NCBI GenBank assembly: GCA_029261795.1
Contig: JAJDAP010000014.1
Location: 1-64,000 of the forward strand
Direction of reading: 5' to 3'
Length of the DNA stretch: 64,000 nt
Source: Deltaproteobacteria bacterium
Lineage (GTDB): Bacteria > Myxococcota_A > UBA9160 > UBA6930
This document shows, piece by piece, positions 50,293 to 59,328 of this stretch (its first letter is position 1; every line of letters starts with the position of its first letter). A model generated the notes under the pieces. It had not been told where the DNA came from. It did no database searches and saw nothing but the letters and a program-made list of their open reading frames with translations. The position numbers and the translations under genes are program-made.

Positions 50293-51480
50293 TTGACTGG
50301 ACCGCTCGAAGGAATTCGCATCGTCGACGTCTCCGCCGTCGTGTCGGGGCCGCTGGCCGTGATGCTATTGGCGGACCAGGGCGCCGACGTCATCAAGGTC
50401 GAACCGCCCGGCTACGGCGACGTGATGCGGACCGGCGTCTGGCGCCGCGGGGGCCAGGCCGCCTTCTACCTGAACTGCAACCGGAGCAAGCGCGGCATCG
50501 TGCTCGACCTGCAACAGGAGGCGGGCAAGCAAGTGCTCCACGACCTGTTGAAGGACGCCGACGTCTTCGTCCAGAACTGGCGGCCGGGCGCCGCCGAACG
50601 CCTCGGGTTCGGCTGGGAGGACCTCTCGGCAATCAATCCACAGCTCATCCATTGCTCGGTGAGCGGATACGGACCCGACGGCCCCTACGCCCAACGTCGC
50701 GTCTACGATCCGATCATCCAGGCCATGACCGGCCACGTGGCCATCCAGCAGAATCCCGACGTCCCGATCCCGGACCTGGTCCGCAACATCGTCTCCGACA
50801 AATCGAGCGCATATACGGCAGCCCAGGCGATTACGGCAGCGCTGTTCGCGCGGGAGCGCGGCGCCGGCGGTCAGAAGATCGAGGTGCCCATGGTGGATGC
50901 CTCACTAGCCTTCTTCTGGCCCGACGGCATGATGAAGCACACCCACGTGGGCGAAGAGGACGTGGTCACGGGTTCAGCGCTCTACGACGTCTATCGCCTC
51001 TGGGATACGGCCGATGGGCGTATCGTCTGGTTCGCGGCCTCCCAGGCCGAGTACGTGGCGCTCTTCCGCGCGCTCGGAAGACCCGCATGGTGCGGGGACC
51101 CGCGCTATTCGAGCATGAAAGCACGCGCCGAGAACGAGGCCGAACTGGGTGCCGACCTGCTCAAGTGCATCGCGTCGTTCCCGACGAAGGAGCTCTACGA
51201 GCGGATGGTCGAGGAGGACGTGCCGGTCGGTCGGGTGCTCAGCATCGACGAGATGCTGGAAGACGAGCAGCTGCTGCACAACCAGGCGATCATCGAGATG
51301 GATCATCCGACGGCGGGCAAGATCCGCATGGCGCGGCCGGCGGCGCGTTTCCATGGCACACCGCAGGCGATCTCGAGGCCGGCGCCCACGCTCAGCGAAC
51401 ACACGGACGAAGTGCTGGCGGAACTCGGCTATGCGTCGGATCGCATCGCTGCCCTGCGCAAAGAGGAGGTCATCCCGTGA
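50293..51480 (+). CDS. CaiB/BaiF (family III) CoA-transferase
   Basis: This 395-residue protein starts at TTG 50293-50295, with GGAGGG six bases before it. LADQGADVIKVEPPG is the family N-terminus, NRSKRGIVLDL the next block, and IVSDKSS carries Asp169, the probable catalytic residue. EVPMVDASLAFFWPDG and VPVGRVLSIDEML are further family features. It overlaps the nitronate-monooxygenase-like gene (GTGA). The N-terminal half is the more usual form; sequence identity with the upstream copy looks low, so they probably differ in substrate. Confidence 0.9.
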   Translation: MTGPLEGIRIVDVSAVVSGPLAVMLLADQGADVIKVEPPGYGDVMRTGVWRRGGQAAFYLNCNRSKRGIVLDLQQEAGKQVLHDLLKDADVFVQNWRPGAAERLGFGWEDLSAINPQLIHCSVSGYGPDGPYAQRRVYDPIIQAMTGHVAIQQNPDVPIPDLVRNIVSDKSSAYTAAQAITAALFARERGAGGQKIEVPMVDASLAFFWPDGMMKHTHVGEEDVVTGSALYDVYRLWDTADGRIVWFAASQAEYVALFRALGRPAWCGDPRYSSMKARAENEAELGADLLKCIASFPTKELYERMVEEDVPVGRVLSIDEMLEDEQLLHNQAIIEMDHPTAGKIRMARPAARFHGTPQAISRPAPTLSEHTDEVLAELGYASDRIAALRKEEVIP

Positions 51481-52598
51481 ACCTGCGAACCCCGATCTGT
51501 GAGCTGCTCGGCATCGAAGTGCCGATCGTGTTGGCGGGCATGGGCGGCGCGAGCCATCCCGAACTCGCCGCTGCCGTTTCGAATGGCGGCGGTCTCGGCG
51601 TTCTCGGCGCCGCCGCGTGCGGTCCGGAGGAGCTGCGCGAATGGATCGCGCGCACCCGCGCACTTACCGACAAGCCCTTCGGCGTCGACACCTTGCTCCC
51701 GCTGTCGGTGCGCCGCGAGACCTTCAAGGAGTCGGATGCCGCCGGCATGACTCCCGCCGAGAAGCTCCCCGAGTATCAGGACTTCGCCCGCGAATTCATG
51801 GAGCGCGAGGGGCTCGAAACGCCGCCGCCGCGCAAGCGGGACGGTGGCCTCAGCGGCGGTTTTTCGAAGGATCTCTTCGAGGCTCAGATGGAGGTCGTCA
51901 TCGAGGAGGCCGTGCCGGTCTATGCCTCCGGTCTCGGGGATCCTGGGCCGTGGATGGAGCGGATGCGCGCCAACGGCACCAAGGTGATGTCGGTGGTGGG
52001 CGCCGTACGTCACGCGCGCAAGGTCGTCGCGAGCGGCGTCGACGTGATCGTGGCCCAGGGGCACGATGCCGGCGGGCACAACTCGCCGGTCGGGACCATG
52101 GCCCTGCTGCCCCAGGTCGTGGATGCGGCCGCTGGGATTCCCGTTCTCGGTGCCGGTGGAATCACGGACGGCCGAGGCGTCGCGGCGGCACTGATGTTGG
52201 GCGCCAGTGGTGCTTGGATCGGAAGCGCCTTCCTGGCCACACACGAGGCGAATATCGCCGAGTTCCAGAAGAAGGCCATCGTCGACGCGACGGAAGAAGG
52301 CACCACGATCACGCGATCGATCACCGGGAAGCCGGCGCGTTACATCAAGAGCAAGTGGACGGAGGCCTGGGTGGACGCCGGCATCGAGCCGTTGCCCATG
52401 CCGTATCAGACCTTCGTTTCGAGTCCGGTGCTCCAGGCCGCGAACGCTGGCGATCGCGGCGACGTTGCGCCGGGTTTCGCGGGTCAGGGAATCGGCATGA
52501 TTCAATCGATTCGGCCGGCGGCGGAGGTTCTGGCAGAGATCGTGGCCGGCGCCGAGGCCGCGCTCGGCGCGGCGGGCGAGCATCTGCGCGGCTCATGA
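51477..52598 (+). CDS. Nitronate-monooxygenase-family FMN enzyme
   Basis: This 373-residue TIM-barrel enzyme begins at GTG 51477-51479 (VNLRTPICELLGIEVPIVLAGMGG). VDVIVAQGHDAGGH and IPVLGAGGITDGRGVAAALMLGASGAWIGSAF are the FMN-phosphate blocks of the 2-nitropropane-dioxygenase family. It can act on nitronates or, in some relatives, as an enoyl-reductase. AAGAGGAGG lies just before the start. Its stop overlaps the LLM gene (ATGA), so the CoA-transferase, this enzyme and the LLM protein form one unit. Confidence 0.88.
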   Translation: MNLRTPICELLGIEVPIVLAGMGGASHPELAAAVSNGGGLGVLGAAACGPEELREWIARTRALTDKPFGVDTLLPLSVRRETFKESDAAGMTPAEKLPEYQDFAREFMEREGLETPPPRKRDGGLSGGFSKDLFEAQMEVVIEEAVPVYASGLGDPGPWMERMRANGTKVMSVVGAVRHARKVVASGVDVIVAQGHDAGGHNSPVGTMALLPQVVDAAAGIPVLGAGGITDGRGVAAALMLGASGAWIGSAFLATHEANIAEFQKKAIVDATEEGTTITRSITGKPARYIKSKWTEAWVDAGIEPLPMPYQTFVSSPVLQAANAGDRGDVAPGFAGQGIGMIQSIRPAAEVLAEIVAGAEAALGAAGEHLRGS

Positions 52599-53443
52599 AG
52601 TTCGGGGTCGCGCTCGGCGCTGCTCATCCGGCCGTGCACCTGACGCTGACCGAGGCGGCGGAACGACTCGGCTACGAATCCATCTGGATGCCCGAACATC
52701 TCGTCTTCCCGGTCGAGATGGGCGGTTCGCCGTTCCCGGGTAGCGACCATCCGCCGGTCCCGCCGACCACGCCGGTCTTCGATGTCTTCGGGTGGCTCTG
52801 TTTCCTCGCTGCAAAGACCGAGCGGATCCGGCTCGGGACGAACGTGTACCTGCTCGGGCTTCGCCATCCGTTCGTGGCCGCGCGCGCAATCCAGACGCTC
52901 GATCTGGTCTCGAACGGTCGCGCCGAGATCGGGATCGGTGCCGGCTGGCTTCGCGAAGAATGGCTTGCTGCAGGTTTCGACCCCGCCACGAGAGGACGAC
53001 GCCTGGATGAAGCCATCGCGGTCTGCAAGCGCCTCTGGAGCGAGGACGTCGTCGAGCACCACGGTGGCTTCTACGACTTCGAGCGGGTGGCTTTCGAGCC
53101 GAAACCCATCCAGCGCCCGTGGCCGCCGCTCCATGTCGGGGGAGAGAGCGAGGCTGCGCTGCGTCGCGCCGTCCTGTATGGCGAGGGGTGGCTCGGTCTG
53201 GGTCACACGCCGGAGACGGTGGTGCCTTTGCTCGAGCGGCTTCGCGGTATCCGCCTCGAGTACGAACTCGACCACGAGGCATTCTGTGTCACCGTCGGGG
53301 CCGGCAGGCCGTCGCGCTCCGAACTCGCTCGTTTCGAAGAACTCGGTGTGGATCGGCTGATCGTGACGCCCTGGACTCGAACCCGCGAAGCTGTCGCCGG
53401 AATCGAATCCTTCGCCGAGACGGCGGGCTTGACCGCCGACTAA
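52595..53443 (+). CDS. LLM-class (luciferase-like) oxidoreductase
   Basis: This 282-residue enzyme begins MKFGVALGAAHPAVHLTL and shows YESIWMPEHLVFPVE, IRLGTNVYLLGLRHPFVAARA and NGRAEIGIGAGWLREEW. It is of the F420/FMN-dependent kind. VGGESEAALRRAVLYGEGWLG replaces the usual phosphate block. It is coupled to the nitronate enzyme (ATGA), and its end overlaps the convergent metal-dependent hydrolase by 4 bp. The pathway is not clear; it is probably oxidative attack on a degradation intermediate. Confidence 0.88.
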   Translation: MKFGVALGAAHPAVHLTLTEAAERLGYESIWMPEHLVFPVEMGGSPFPGSDHPPVPPTTPVFDVFGWLCFLAAKTERIRLGTNVYLLGLRHPFVAARAIQTLDLVSNGRAEIGIGAGWLREEWLAAGFDPATRGRRLDEAIAVCKRLWSEDVVEHHGGFYDFERVAFEPKPIQRPWPPLHVGGESEAALRRAVLYGEGWLGLGHTPETVVPLLERLRGIRLEYELDHEAFCVTVGAGRPSRSELARFEELGVDRLIVTPWTRTREAVAGIESFAETAGLTAD

Positions 53444-54519
53444 CGAGCCTGGCTTCTGGGCGCGCAGCTGGTGCGCGCGTCCGCCGGCAAGCGCCGGAAG
53501 TCGCCGAAGGTGCCCCTGGCGAGCGGCTCGAAGCCCGTGCGCTCGTCGAAGCCGCGGCGGAAGCGTTCGACCGGGCCGATCCGGGTTCCGCTGGCGTCGT
53601 AGCGCGCCCGCACGCCCCACATGCTGCGCGAGGGTGGCGTGCCGAAGCCGCCGTAGCGAAGGTCGTCGAGCGACACCCAGCTGGTACCGTCCTCGTCGGG
53701 GTCTGCGTGGGCGGTGGTTTCTTCCATCGCGAACCAGATGAACAAGCGACCCTCCCAGGTCTCGGAGAGTTCGATGACTCTCGGGTCTGTATCGGGTTCG
53801 GCGAAGCTCGTGCCGTGCACACAGCCGAGACGCAGGCTCGTGTGCCAACCCACGAATGATTCGCCATCGCCCCGTGCGACGATGCGACGCAGGAATGGTT
53901 GCATCAAGGTCGGGTAGGCGCGCACCTCGCGCGCTGGCGCTCCGGCCGCCCGAAGGACCTGGCTGGCGTCATGCTCGGCGATTGCGTTGAGCCCAACGCC
54001 CAGGAGCAAGTAGCTGGTCGTGAGCAGTAGGCCCGCGATCGCACTCCGCGTCGAGCGTTTCGAGTGGGGCGCTGCCACGATCGAGACGACCACGAAGCCG
54101 AGCAGCGGCAAGGTGTAGAACGGATCGATGATGCCGACGCCGTGCCAGGCGAAGCGCGCGCGCCAGAACGGCGCGAACAGCTGGGTGCCGTAGGGGGTGA
54201 AGACATCGAGCAGAGGATGGGTGAGCAACGCCCAGACGGTGATCCGTCGCCAGGCCGCCAGCGACGTCCCCGCGCCACGCCAACGCCAGAGCAACCAGCC
54301 GAGCAGTGGGCCCATGACCGGCCCGAACCAGAGCGAGTGTGTTGCGCCCCGGTGGTAGAGCAGTTCTCCGTAGCCACCGTGCAGGCCGGCGGCGATGACG
54401 TCGATGTCCGGCGCCATACCGACGAGCGCCCCCCAACCTGCGGCGCGGGGCCCGAGTGCGCGGCCGGCGACGGACTGGCCGACGGCCGCGCCCAGCAATG
54501 CCTGGGAGAGGGGCTCCAT
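53440..54519 (-). CDS. YdjM/LexA-binding-inner-membrane-type metal-dependent hydrolase
   Basis: This 359-residue inner-membrane protein has about four to five hydrophobic segments and the family motif GELLYHRGATHSLWFG (near 49-64), with the H-x4-H pair for a metal. It begins MEPLSQALLGAAVGQSV. LTHPLLDVFTPYG (99-111) supplies the second His and Asp. The C-terminal soluble domain of about 150 residues (FEPLARGTFGDFRRLP near the end) is longer than in simple YdjM proteins. It overlaps the kinase-like gene before it by one base (TGATG). Confidence 0.83.
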   Translation of the reverse strand: MEPLSQALLGAAVGQSVAGRALGPRAAGWGALVGMAPDIDVIAAGLHGGYGELLYHRGATHSLWFGPVMGPLLGWLLWRWRGAGTSLAAWRRITVWALLTHPLLDVFTPYGTQLFAPFWRARFAWHGVGIIDPFYTLPLLGFVVVSIVAAPHSKRSTRSAIAGLLLTTSYLLLGVGLNAIAEHDASQVLRAAGAPAREVRAYPTLMQPFLRRIVARGDGESFVGWHTSLRLGCVHGTSFAEPDTDPRVIELSETWEGRLFIWFAMEETTAHADPDEDGTSWVSLDDLRYGGFGTPPSRSMWGVRARYDASGTRIGPVERFRRGFDERTGFEPLARGTFGDFRRLPADARTSCAPRSQAR

Positions 54520-55553
54520 CAGCCGATGGCATCGAGGAGCGGCGAGAGATCCAGGTCGGCGAGTGCGGGGAGATGCTGTTCGACCACGTCGCGCCGCAAG
54601 CCTTCGCAGAGTTCGGGCCGAAAGAAGTGCTCGGCTTCGAGTACGGCGTAGTTGAGCAGGAAGAAACGATAGGCCTCTCGCACGAAGCTCACTTCCTCGA
54701 CCGAGAGGGGGGAGACCTCATGATAGGCGGCGAGGAACTCGGCGAAGCGCGGGTCGAGGAATGGCTCGACGTCGTAGGTGAATCGCGACTGGTCGCCGCG
54801 GGCACTGACCACCCGGGCGAGAAAGTAGAAATCCATCACCCGCGGTTCGATGCGAAACCAGTCGTAGTCCCAGCGGCTCGAGATCCGGAGTGCGCCGGGT
54901 GTGCGCGCGACGGAGAAGTTTCCGAGGTTCCAATCGAGCAGCACGGGACACTTGGCGAAACCGTGATAGCCGCCGCGGTCGGCATTGAAGAGGAATGCGT
55001 CACAGTGCTCGCGCAGGAACGATGCAGAGGCCGGACCGAGCGTCCGGGCCTCGCACCAGGCCGGGCTCTCGAGACGTTCGCGGAGTGTCGCGACGTCGGC
55101 GCCGAGGGATTTCCAGGTGGGTGAAAGCTCCAGCGCGGCGCTGGCATCATGCAGCCGCGCCATCTCGCGAGCCAGCGGTGCGATGTCCTCGGCCGCGAGG
55201 ATCGAAGGAAGGGGCTCTCCCGCGTTCACGTCTTCGTAGAAGGCGAGCCAGGCCGGGCCGTCGCGATGCACGAACGGGGCTGCGCCGCGATGGTAGACGT
55301 CGGCGAGCGTGCCATCCCAGGCGCTTCCGCGCAGGCCGTGGCACCAATCGTGGATACGGGCATGATCCTGGCGGAAGTGAACGTACGCGCCGTAGGAAGA
55401 GACCTTGCAGACCACGGTGTCCCCGTCGTCGAGGTGCAAGCGGTAGACGCGATTGGTCGAGACCTCCGCGCTGATCTCGTCGATGCCGATCAGGGCGCGC
55501 GGTTCGCCCCAGGCATCCCATCCTTCAGCCACGATGTCGGGCGGCGTTTCCAC
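54519..55553 (-). CDS. APH/choline-kinase-like phosphotransferase
   Basis: This 344-residue protein has a kinase-like fold: GDTVVCKVSSYGAY holds the ATP-binding Lys, and CPVLLDWNLGNFSV corresponds to the HxDxxxxN catalytic loop with His replaced by Leu. WDYDWFRIEPRVMDFYFLAR carries the metal-binding Asp. The real start is probably GTG 55551-55553 (VETPPDIVAEGWDAWG), with AAGGA before it. It may phosphorylate a small alcohol or amino sugar. It is coupled to the hydrolase gene by a TGATG overlap and divergent from the LLM gene at 55639. Confidence 0.78.
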   Translation of the reverse strand: METPPDIVAEGWDAWGEPRALIGIDEISAEVSTNRVYRLHLDDGDTVVCKVSSYGAYVHFRQDHARIHDWCHGLRGSAWDGTLADVYHRGAAPFVHRDGPAWLAFYEDVNAGEPLPSILAAEDIAPLAREMARLHDASAALELSPTWKSLGADVATLRERLESPAWCEARTLGPASASFLREHCDAFLFNADRGGYHGFAKCPVLLDWNLGNFSVARTPGALRISSRWDYDWFRIEPRVMDFYFLARVVSARGDQSRFTYDVEPFLDPRFAEFLAAYHEVSPLSVEEVSFVREAYRFFLLNYAVLEAEHFFRPELCEGLRRDVVEQHLPALADLDLSPLLDAIG

Positions 55554-55638
55554 AGAGATTCCTTGCCTGCCGACTTTGTGCAGAATGCGCGCCGGGTTCG
55601 TGCGGGATTCTAGGGATCTCGTGTAGCCTCGCCGTCCC

Positions 55639-56817
55639 ATGATCATCGATGTGTTCTCCGAGCTCCAGAAGGCGAAACCGTGGCCGCAGAACCATGAGCG
55701 CAAGGTGCTCGAGGAGGCCATCGAGCAGGCGCGGCTCGCCGATGCCCTGGGCTACGGCTGTTGGTGGAACGTCGAGCATCACGGTGCCACCGAGTTCAGC
55801 TATTCGTCGGCGCCGGAGCTGATGCCGGTGGTCTTGTCCCAGCACACGAAGCGGCTTCGCTTCGGGCATTCCGGCATCCTGGCGCCGTTCAAGATCAATC
55901 ATCCCCTGCGCATCGCCGAGCGCGCAGCGTTCCTGGACCTGGTTTCCGGTGGCCGGCTCGAACTCGGCCTGGCGCGTTCCGGTGGCAATGAGTGGACGAC
56001 GTTCGGAGTGGAAGCGGAGACCACGCGCGAGCAGCTTCGCGAAGCCCTGCAGATGATTCCGCGTATGTGGACCGAGACGCCGTTTTCCTGGGACAGCCCG
56101 AACCTGACGATTCCGGCGCGTGATGTGGTACCGAAGCCGCTGCAACGACCCCATCCTCCGCTCTGGCAGACCTGCACCAGCCCGGAATCCTTCGAGATGG
56201 CCGGCGAGCTGGGGGTGGGCGCGCTCGCGACGACGCTGCTGTCGCCGCTTGCGAGCCTGGCTTCACTCTTCGAGCACTACCAACGGGGGCTCGACCGGAT
56301 GCAGCCCTGCTCGCAGGTCGTGAATGCCCAACGCGCGGTCTTCACCTTCGTGCACTGCGCCGAAACCCGGGAGGCTGCCATCGAGAGTCGGGCCGGGGAG
56401 GCGGCACTCTGGTTCGTGAACGCTGCGCCGCGCGTCTTCAACGTGCCCCGCGACATCTGGATCGACGCGATCCGCGGCGATCTCCAGGCGAGCGACCCAG
56501 CCGCGACCCGCGAGCTGGAGGCGCCGGAAGCTCCGATTCCCGACGACGATATCGACGATCCCGTTCCCGTGATCCGCCTGTTGAATCGCCAGCGTGCGGG
56601 GCAGGTTCTCGATCCCGAGGAGGTGTTCGAGGTCCTCGATGCGGTCGAGTCGGTGATCATCGGAGACCCTGAGCGCTGCGAACAGAAGATGCGTGGCTAT
56701 GCCGAGCTGGGTGCGGATCGCTTGATGTGTCTGCACCAGTTCGGCGCGTTGGCGCCGGAGCGGGTGCTCGAGAGCCTGCGGATCACCGGCGAAGTCCTGA
56801 TCCCGAAATTCGCCTGA
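55639..56817 (+). CDS. LLM-class monooxygenase-like oxidoreductase
   Basis: This 392-residue enzyme is longer than the other two LLM proteins. NVEHHGATEFSYSSAPELM, LRFGHSGILAPFKINHPLRIAERAAFLD and GGRLELGLARSGGNEW are family blocks (bacterial luciferase/alkanesulfonate-monooxygenase group), and an insert of about 60 residues follows (AIRGDLQASDPAATRELEAPE). The cofactor is FMN or F420. It begins at ATG 55639, 86 bp from the divergent kinase-like gene, and may head a plus-strand run 55639-58100. Confidence 0.85.
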   Translation: MIIDVFSELQKAKPWPQNHERKVLEEAIEQARLADALGYGCWWNVEHHGATEFSYSSAPELMPVVLSQHTKRLRFGHSGILAPFKINHPLRIAERAAFLDLVSGGRLELGLARSGGNEWTTFGVEAETTREQLREALQMIPRMWTETPFSWDSPNLTIPARDVVPKPLQRPHPPLWQTCTSPESFEMAGELGVGALATTLLSPLASLASLFEHYQRGLDRMQPCSQVVNAQRAVFTFVHCAETREAAIESRAGEAALWFVNAAPRVFNVPRDIWIDAIRGDLQASDPAATRELEAPEAPIPDDDIDDPVPVIRLLNRQRAGQVLDPEEVFEVLDAVESVIIGDPERCEQKMRGYAELGADRLMCLHQFGALAPERVLESLRITGEVLIPKFA

Positions 56818-56847
56818 AGTCAGGCGCCCATGATCGAGAGGAACCCC

Positions 56848-57696
56848 ATGAACGAATTCGAAGGCAAGGTCGCCGTAGTCACAGGAGGCGGAAGCGGTAT
56901 CGGGCGAGGGATCGCACTCGGACTTGCAGCCGAGGGGATGGCGCTGGCCATTGCCGATGTGAACACGGCGAGCGCGGAAGCCGTGGTCGCCGAGATCGCG
57001 GAGCAGGGCGGCCGAGCGATCGGCGTCAGCGTCGATGTCACTGCGCCGGAAGCACTGGCGGCGGCGGCGAAAGAGGTGGAAGCGCAGCTGGGCGGCGTGA
57101 ACCTGTTGTGCGCCAATGCGGGGGTGTTGGCCCGGATCGCGCCGCTCTCGGAACACAGCATCGAGGATTGGGAGTACACGCTCTCGGTGAACGTGCTCGG
57201 CGTCGTGAAGACGGTGAACGCCTTCCTGCCTCTGCTCCGAGCGCGCGCGCCCGATGCCCATGTCGTGAATACGGCCTCCCTGGGTGGCTTGATCGCGACC
57301 GAGGGATTCCCGATCGGCGCGTACATCGCCAGCAAGTACGCGTGCGTCGGCTACAGCGAAATGCTGCGCGCCGAACTCGCTCCGGAGGGGATCGGCGTTT
57401 CGGTTCTGTGCCCCGGCGTGGTGGCATCGAGCCTGGTGGATACCTCGACGAGCAACCGGCCCGACGGGTTCGGCTCACAGCTTGCGCCCAGGTTGGGCAT
57501 CGTGAATCCGAGCGCCGACCGACCGGCTCCGACGATTTCTGCGATGCCCGCCGAAGAGGTGGGCCCCATCGTGGTCCGCGCGGTCCGCGAGAACCGACTC
57601 CACGTGATCACCCATCCCGACTCTCGAGGGGTGGTCGAGCGCCGCTTCGCCCAGATCAACGCGGACTACGATTTCGCGGCGAGTTCGGAAGGTTAG
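56848..57696 (+). CDS. Short-chain dehydrogenase/reductase
   Basis: This 282-residue SDR has TGGGSGIGRGIALGL (about 12-26), NAGVLARIAP and the catalytic YIASKYACVGYSEMLRAEL (Tyr and Lys). IADVN suggests NAD. The ATG at 56848 (MNEFEGKVAVVTGGG) is preferred over one 18 bp upstream because GAGAGG precedes it. It follows the LLM gene by 30 bp and the VOC gene starts 2 bp after its stop. The substrate is probably an acyl or alcohol intermediate; not defined. Confidence 0.88.
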   Translation: MNEFEGKVAVVTGGGSGIGRGIALGLAAEGMALAIADVNTASAEAVVAEIAEQGGRAIGVSVDVTAPEALAAAAKEVEAQLGGVNLLCANAGVLARIAPLSEHSIEDWEYTLSVNVLGVVKTVNAFLPLLRARAPDAHVVNTASLGGLIATEGFPIGAYIASKYACVGYSEMLRAELAPEGIGVSVLCPGVVASSLVDTSTSNRPDGFGSQLAPRLGIVNPSADRPAPTISAMPAEEVGPIVVRAVRENRLHVITHPDSRGVVERRFAQINADYDFAASSEG

Positions 57697-57698
57697 GC

Positions 57699-58100
57699 GT
57701 GGGTATTCGCGGTCTAGACCATCTGGCCATCACCGTCGCCGATATCGAGCGCACGCTCACTTTCTACAAGCGTGTGCTCGGGGCCGAAACGCACTTCGAA
57801 GAACTCTGGCGCGAGGGAAAGATTCCCGTCGTCCTGCTGCAGGTTGGCGAGAGCCGGCTCAGCGTTCACGAAGCCGCGAGCCCGGCAAAACCCCATGCCG
57901 CGGCGCCGACGCCCGGCTCCGGCGACTTCTGCTTCCGTTGGGATGGCTCCATCGAGAGCGCCAGCGCGCACCTTTCCGCTCGTGACATCGAAGTGATCGA
58001 AGGGCCGGTGCCGCGGCCCGCCGCCGATGGTGCGCTCGGCCAATCCGTCTACTTTCGCGATCCCGATGGCAACCTGCTCGAGTTCCTGACGACGGACTAA
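57699..58100 (+). CDS. VOC-superfamily protein
   Basis: This 133-residue protein starts at GTG 57699 two bases after the SDR stop. GLDHLAITVADIERTLTFYKRVLG is the first module and supplies His8; SVYFRDPDGNLLEFLTT ends the second with the Glu ligand. It resembles glyoxalase/dioxygenase members. The 2-bp spacing makes cotranslation with the SDR likely. Substrate unknown. Its stop is 8 bp before the convergent acyl-CoA dehydrogenase. Confidence 0.85.
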   Translation: MGIRGLDHLAITVADIERTLTFYKRVLGAETHFEELWREGKIPVVLLQVGESRLSVHEAASPAKPHAAAPTPGSGDFCFRWDGSIESASAHLSARDIEVIEGPVPRPAADGALGQSVYFRDPDGNLLEFLTTD

Positions 58101-58108
58101 CGCTGTGC

Positions 58109-59326
58109 TCAGTGTCCTTCCGGTCGTTGGTCCCGGGGAAGGCCATAGAGTCGTTCGCCGATGATGTTGCGCTGGATGTTCGACGAACCTCCCGCGATCG
58201 CGCCGGAGAGCGACATCATGTAGTGGGAGACCCAGCGCGCATCGTCGTATTCGCGGCTACCGCCCATCGAGAGCGCGTCGCCCTGGGGCTCTTCGAGCCC
58301 CCGATCGCCGATCAGATCGATGGCGATCTTCGCGGTGAGTTGAGTGACGTGGGTGCTCGCGATCTTGGCCATCAGCATGTCATCCATGGCCTTCATGTCT
58401 TCGCTCTTGGCGATGGCGGAGACGATGCGGGCCGTCGACCACTCGCGCGCGGCCACATAACCTTCGAGCTCGGCGATCCGTTGACGAATGTGCGGGTCTT
58501 CGAGGGATGGTCGACCGTTGCGCTCGGTCCGCCTGGCCAATTCGAGCAGGGCTTCGAACCCGATGCGTGCGCCGGTCGAATCTCCGATCAGCATGCGTTC
58601 ATGCTTCAGGGTCGAGCGCGAGACGCGCCAGCCCTCACCGCGCTTGCCGACCAGATTCTCGGCCGGAACCCGCACGTCGTTGAAGAAGACCTCACAGAAA
58701 TCCGCACCGCCCTGCATCATCTTGAGCGGTCGCGGATCGATGCCGGGCGTGTCCATCGACAGCAGGATGTACGAGATACCGCCGTGTTTGGGCTGGTCGG
58801 GCTCGGTACGGAACAGGCCGAACATCATCTCGGCCTCGGTGGCGTGGGTGGTCCAGATCTTCTGGCCGTTGATGACCCACTCGTCGCCTTCCAGCACCGC
58901 GCGACTCTGTAGGGAGGCCAGGTCCGAACCGGATCCCGGTTCGCTGTAGCCCTGGCACCAGCGGATCTCGCCTAGCAGGGTCGGGCGGATGTATCGCTGG
59001 CGCTGCTCCTCGGTTCCGCACTCGAGGAGCGTCGGCACGAGCATGTGCGTGCCTTGCGCGGAGCCGCGGTGGGGGGCACCGGCTTCGTCGAGAACCTGAC
59101 GAATCACCGTCTCGGCCAGGATGTCCGATGCCAGGCCGCCGCCGCCGTAGGCCTTCGGCACGCTGCGATGCAGGAAGCCGGCCTCGATCGCGCGCGCCTT
59201 CCATCGCCTCGCTTGTTCGGTATCCGGAAGCGTCGCTTCGTCGCCGCCGAGCGGCCAGGAAGCGGCGACCCACTCCCGGGTTTCCCGGCGCAGCGCCTCG
59301 TGGGTTTCGCCGAATTCGAGATCCAT
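58109..59326 (-). CDS. Acyl-CoA dehydrogenase (large partner of an adjacent pair)
   Basis: This 405-residue flavoprotein opens MDLEFGETHEALRRETREWV. QGYSEPGSGSDLASL and VINGQKIWTTHATEA are the FAD-binding blocks; SREYDDARWVSHYMMSLS and NIQRNIIGERLYGLP form the C-terminus. It oxidises an acyl-CoA and passes electrons to ETF. The catalytic Glu is not obvious by eye. The previous gene encodes a second dehydrogenase that ends 2 bp before it; such adjacent pairs often form alpha2beta2 enzymes in sterol and aromatic-ring degradation. Function beyond acyl-CoA oxidation is inference. Confidence 0.9.
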   Translation of the reverse strand: MDLEFGETHEALRRETREWVAASWPLGGDEATLPDTEQARRWKARAIEAGFLHRSVPKAYGGGGLASDILAETVIRQVLDEAGAPHRGSAQGTHMLVPTLLECGTEEQRQRYIRPTLLGEIRWCQGYSEPGSGSDLASLQSRAVLEGDEWVINGQKIWTTHATEAEMMFGLFRTEPDQPKHGGISYILLSMDTPGIDPRPLKMMQGGADFCEVFFNDVRVPAENLVGKRGEGWRVSRSTLKHERMLIGDSTGARIGFEALLELARRTERNGRPSLEDPHIRQRIAELEGYVAAREWSTARIVSAIAKSEDMKAMDDMLMAKIASTHVTQLTAKIAIDLIGDRGLEEPQGDALSMGGSREYDDARWVSHYMMSLSGAIAGGSSNIQRNIIGERLYGLPRDQRPEGH

Positions 59327-59328
59327 GG

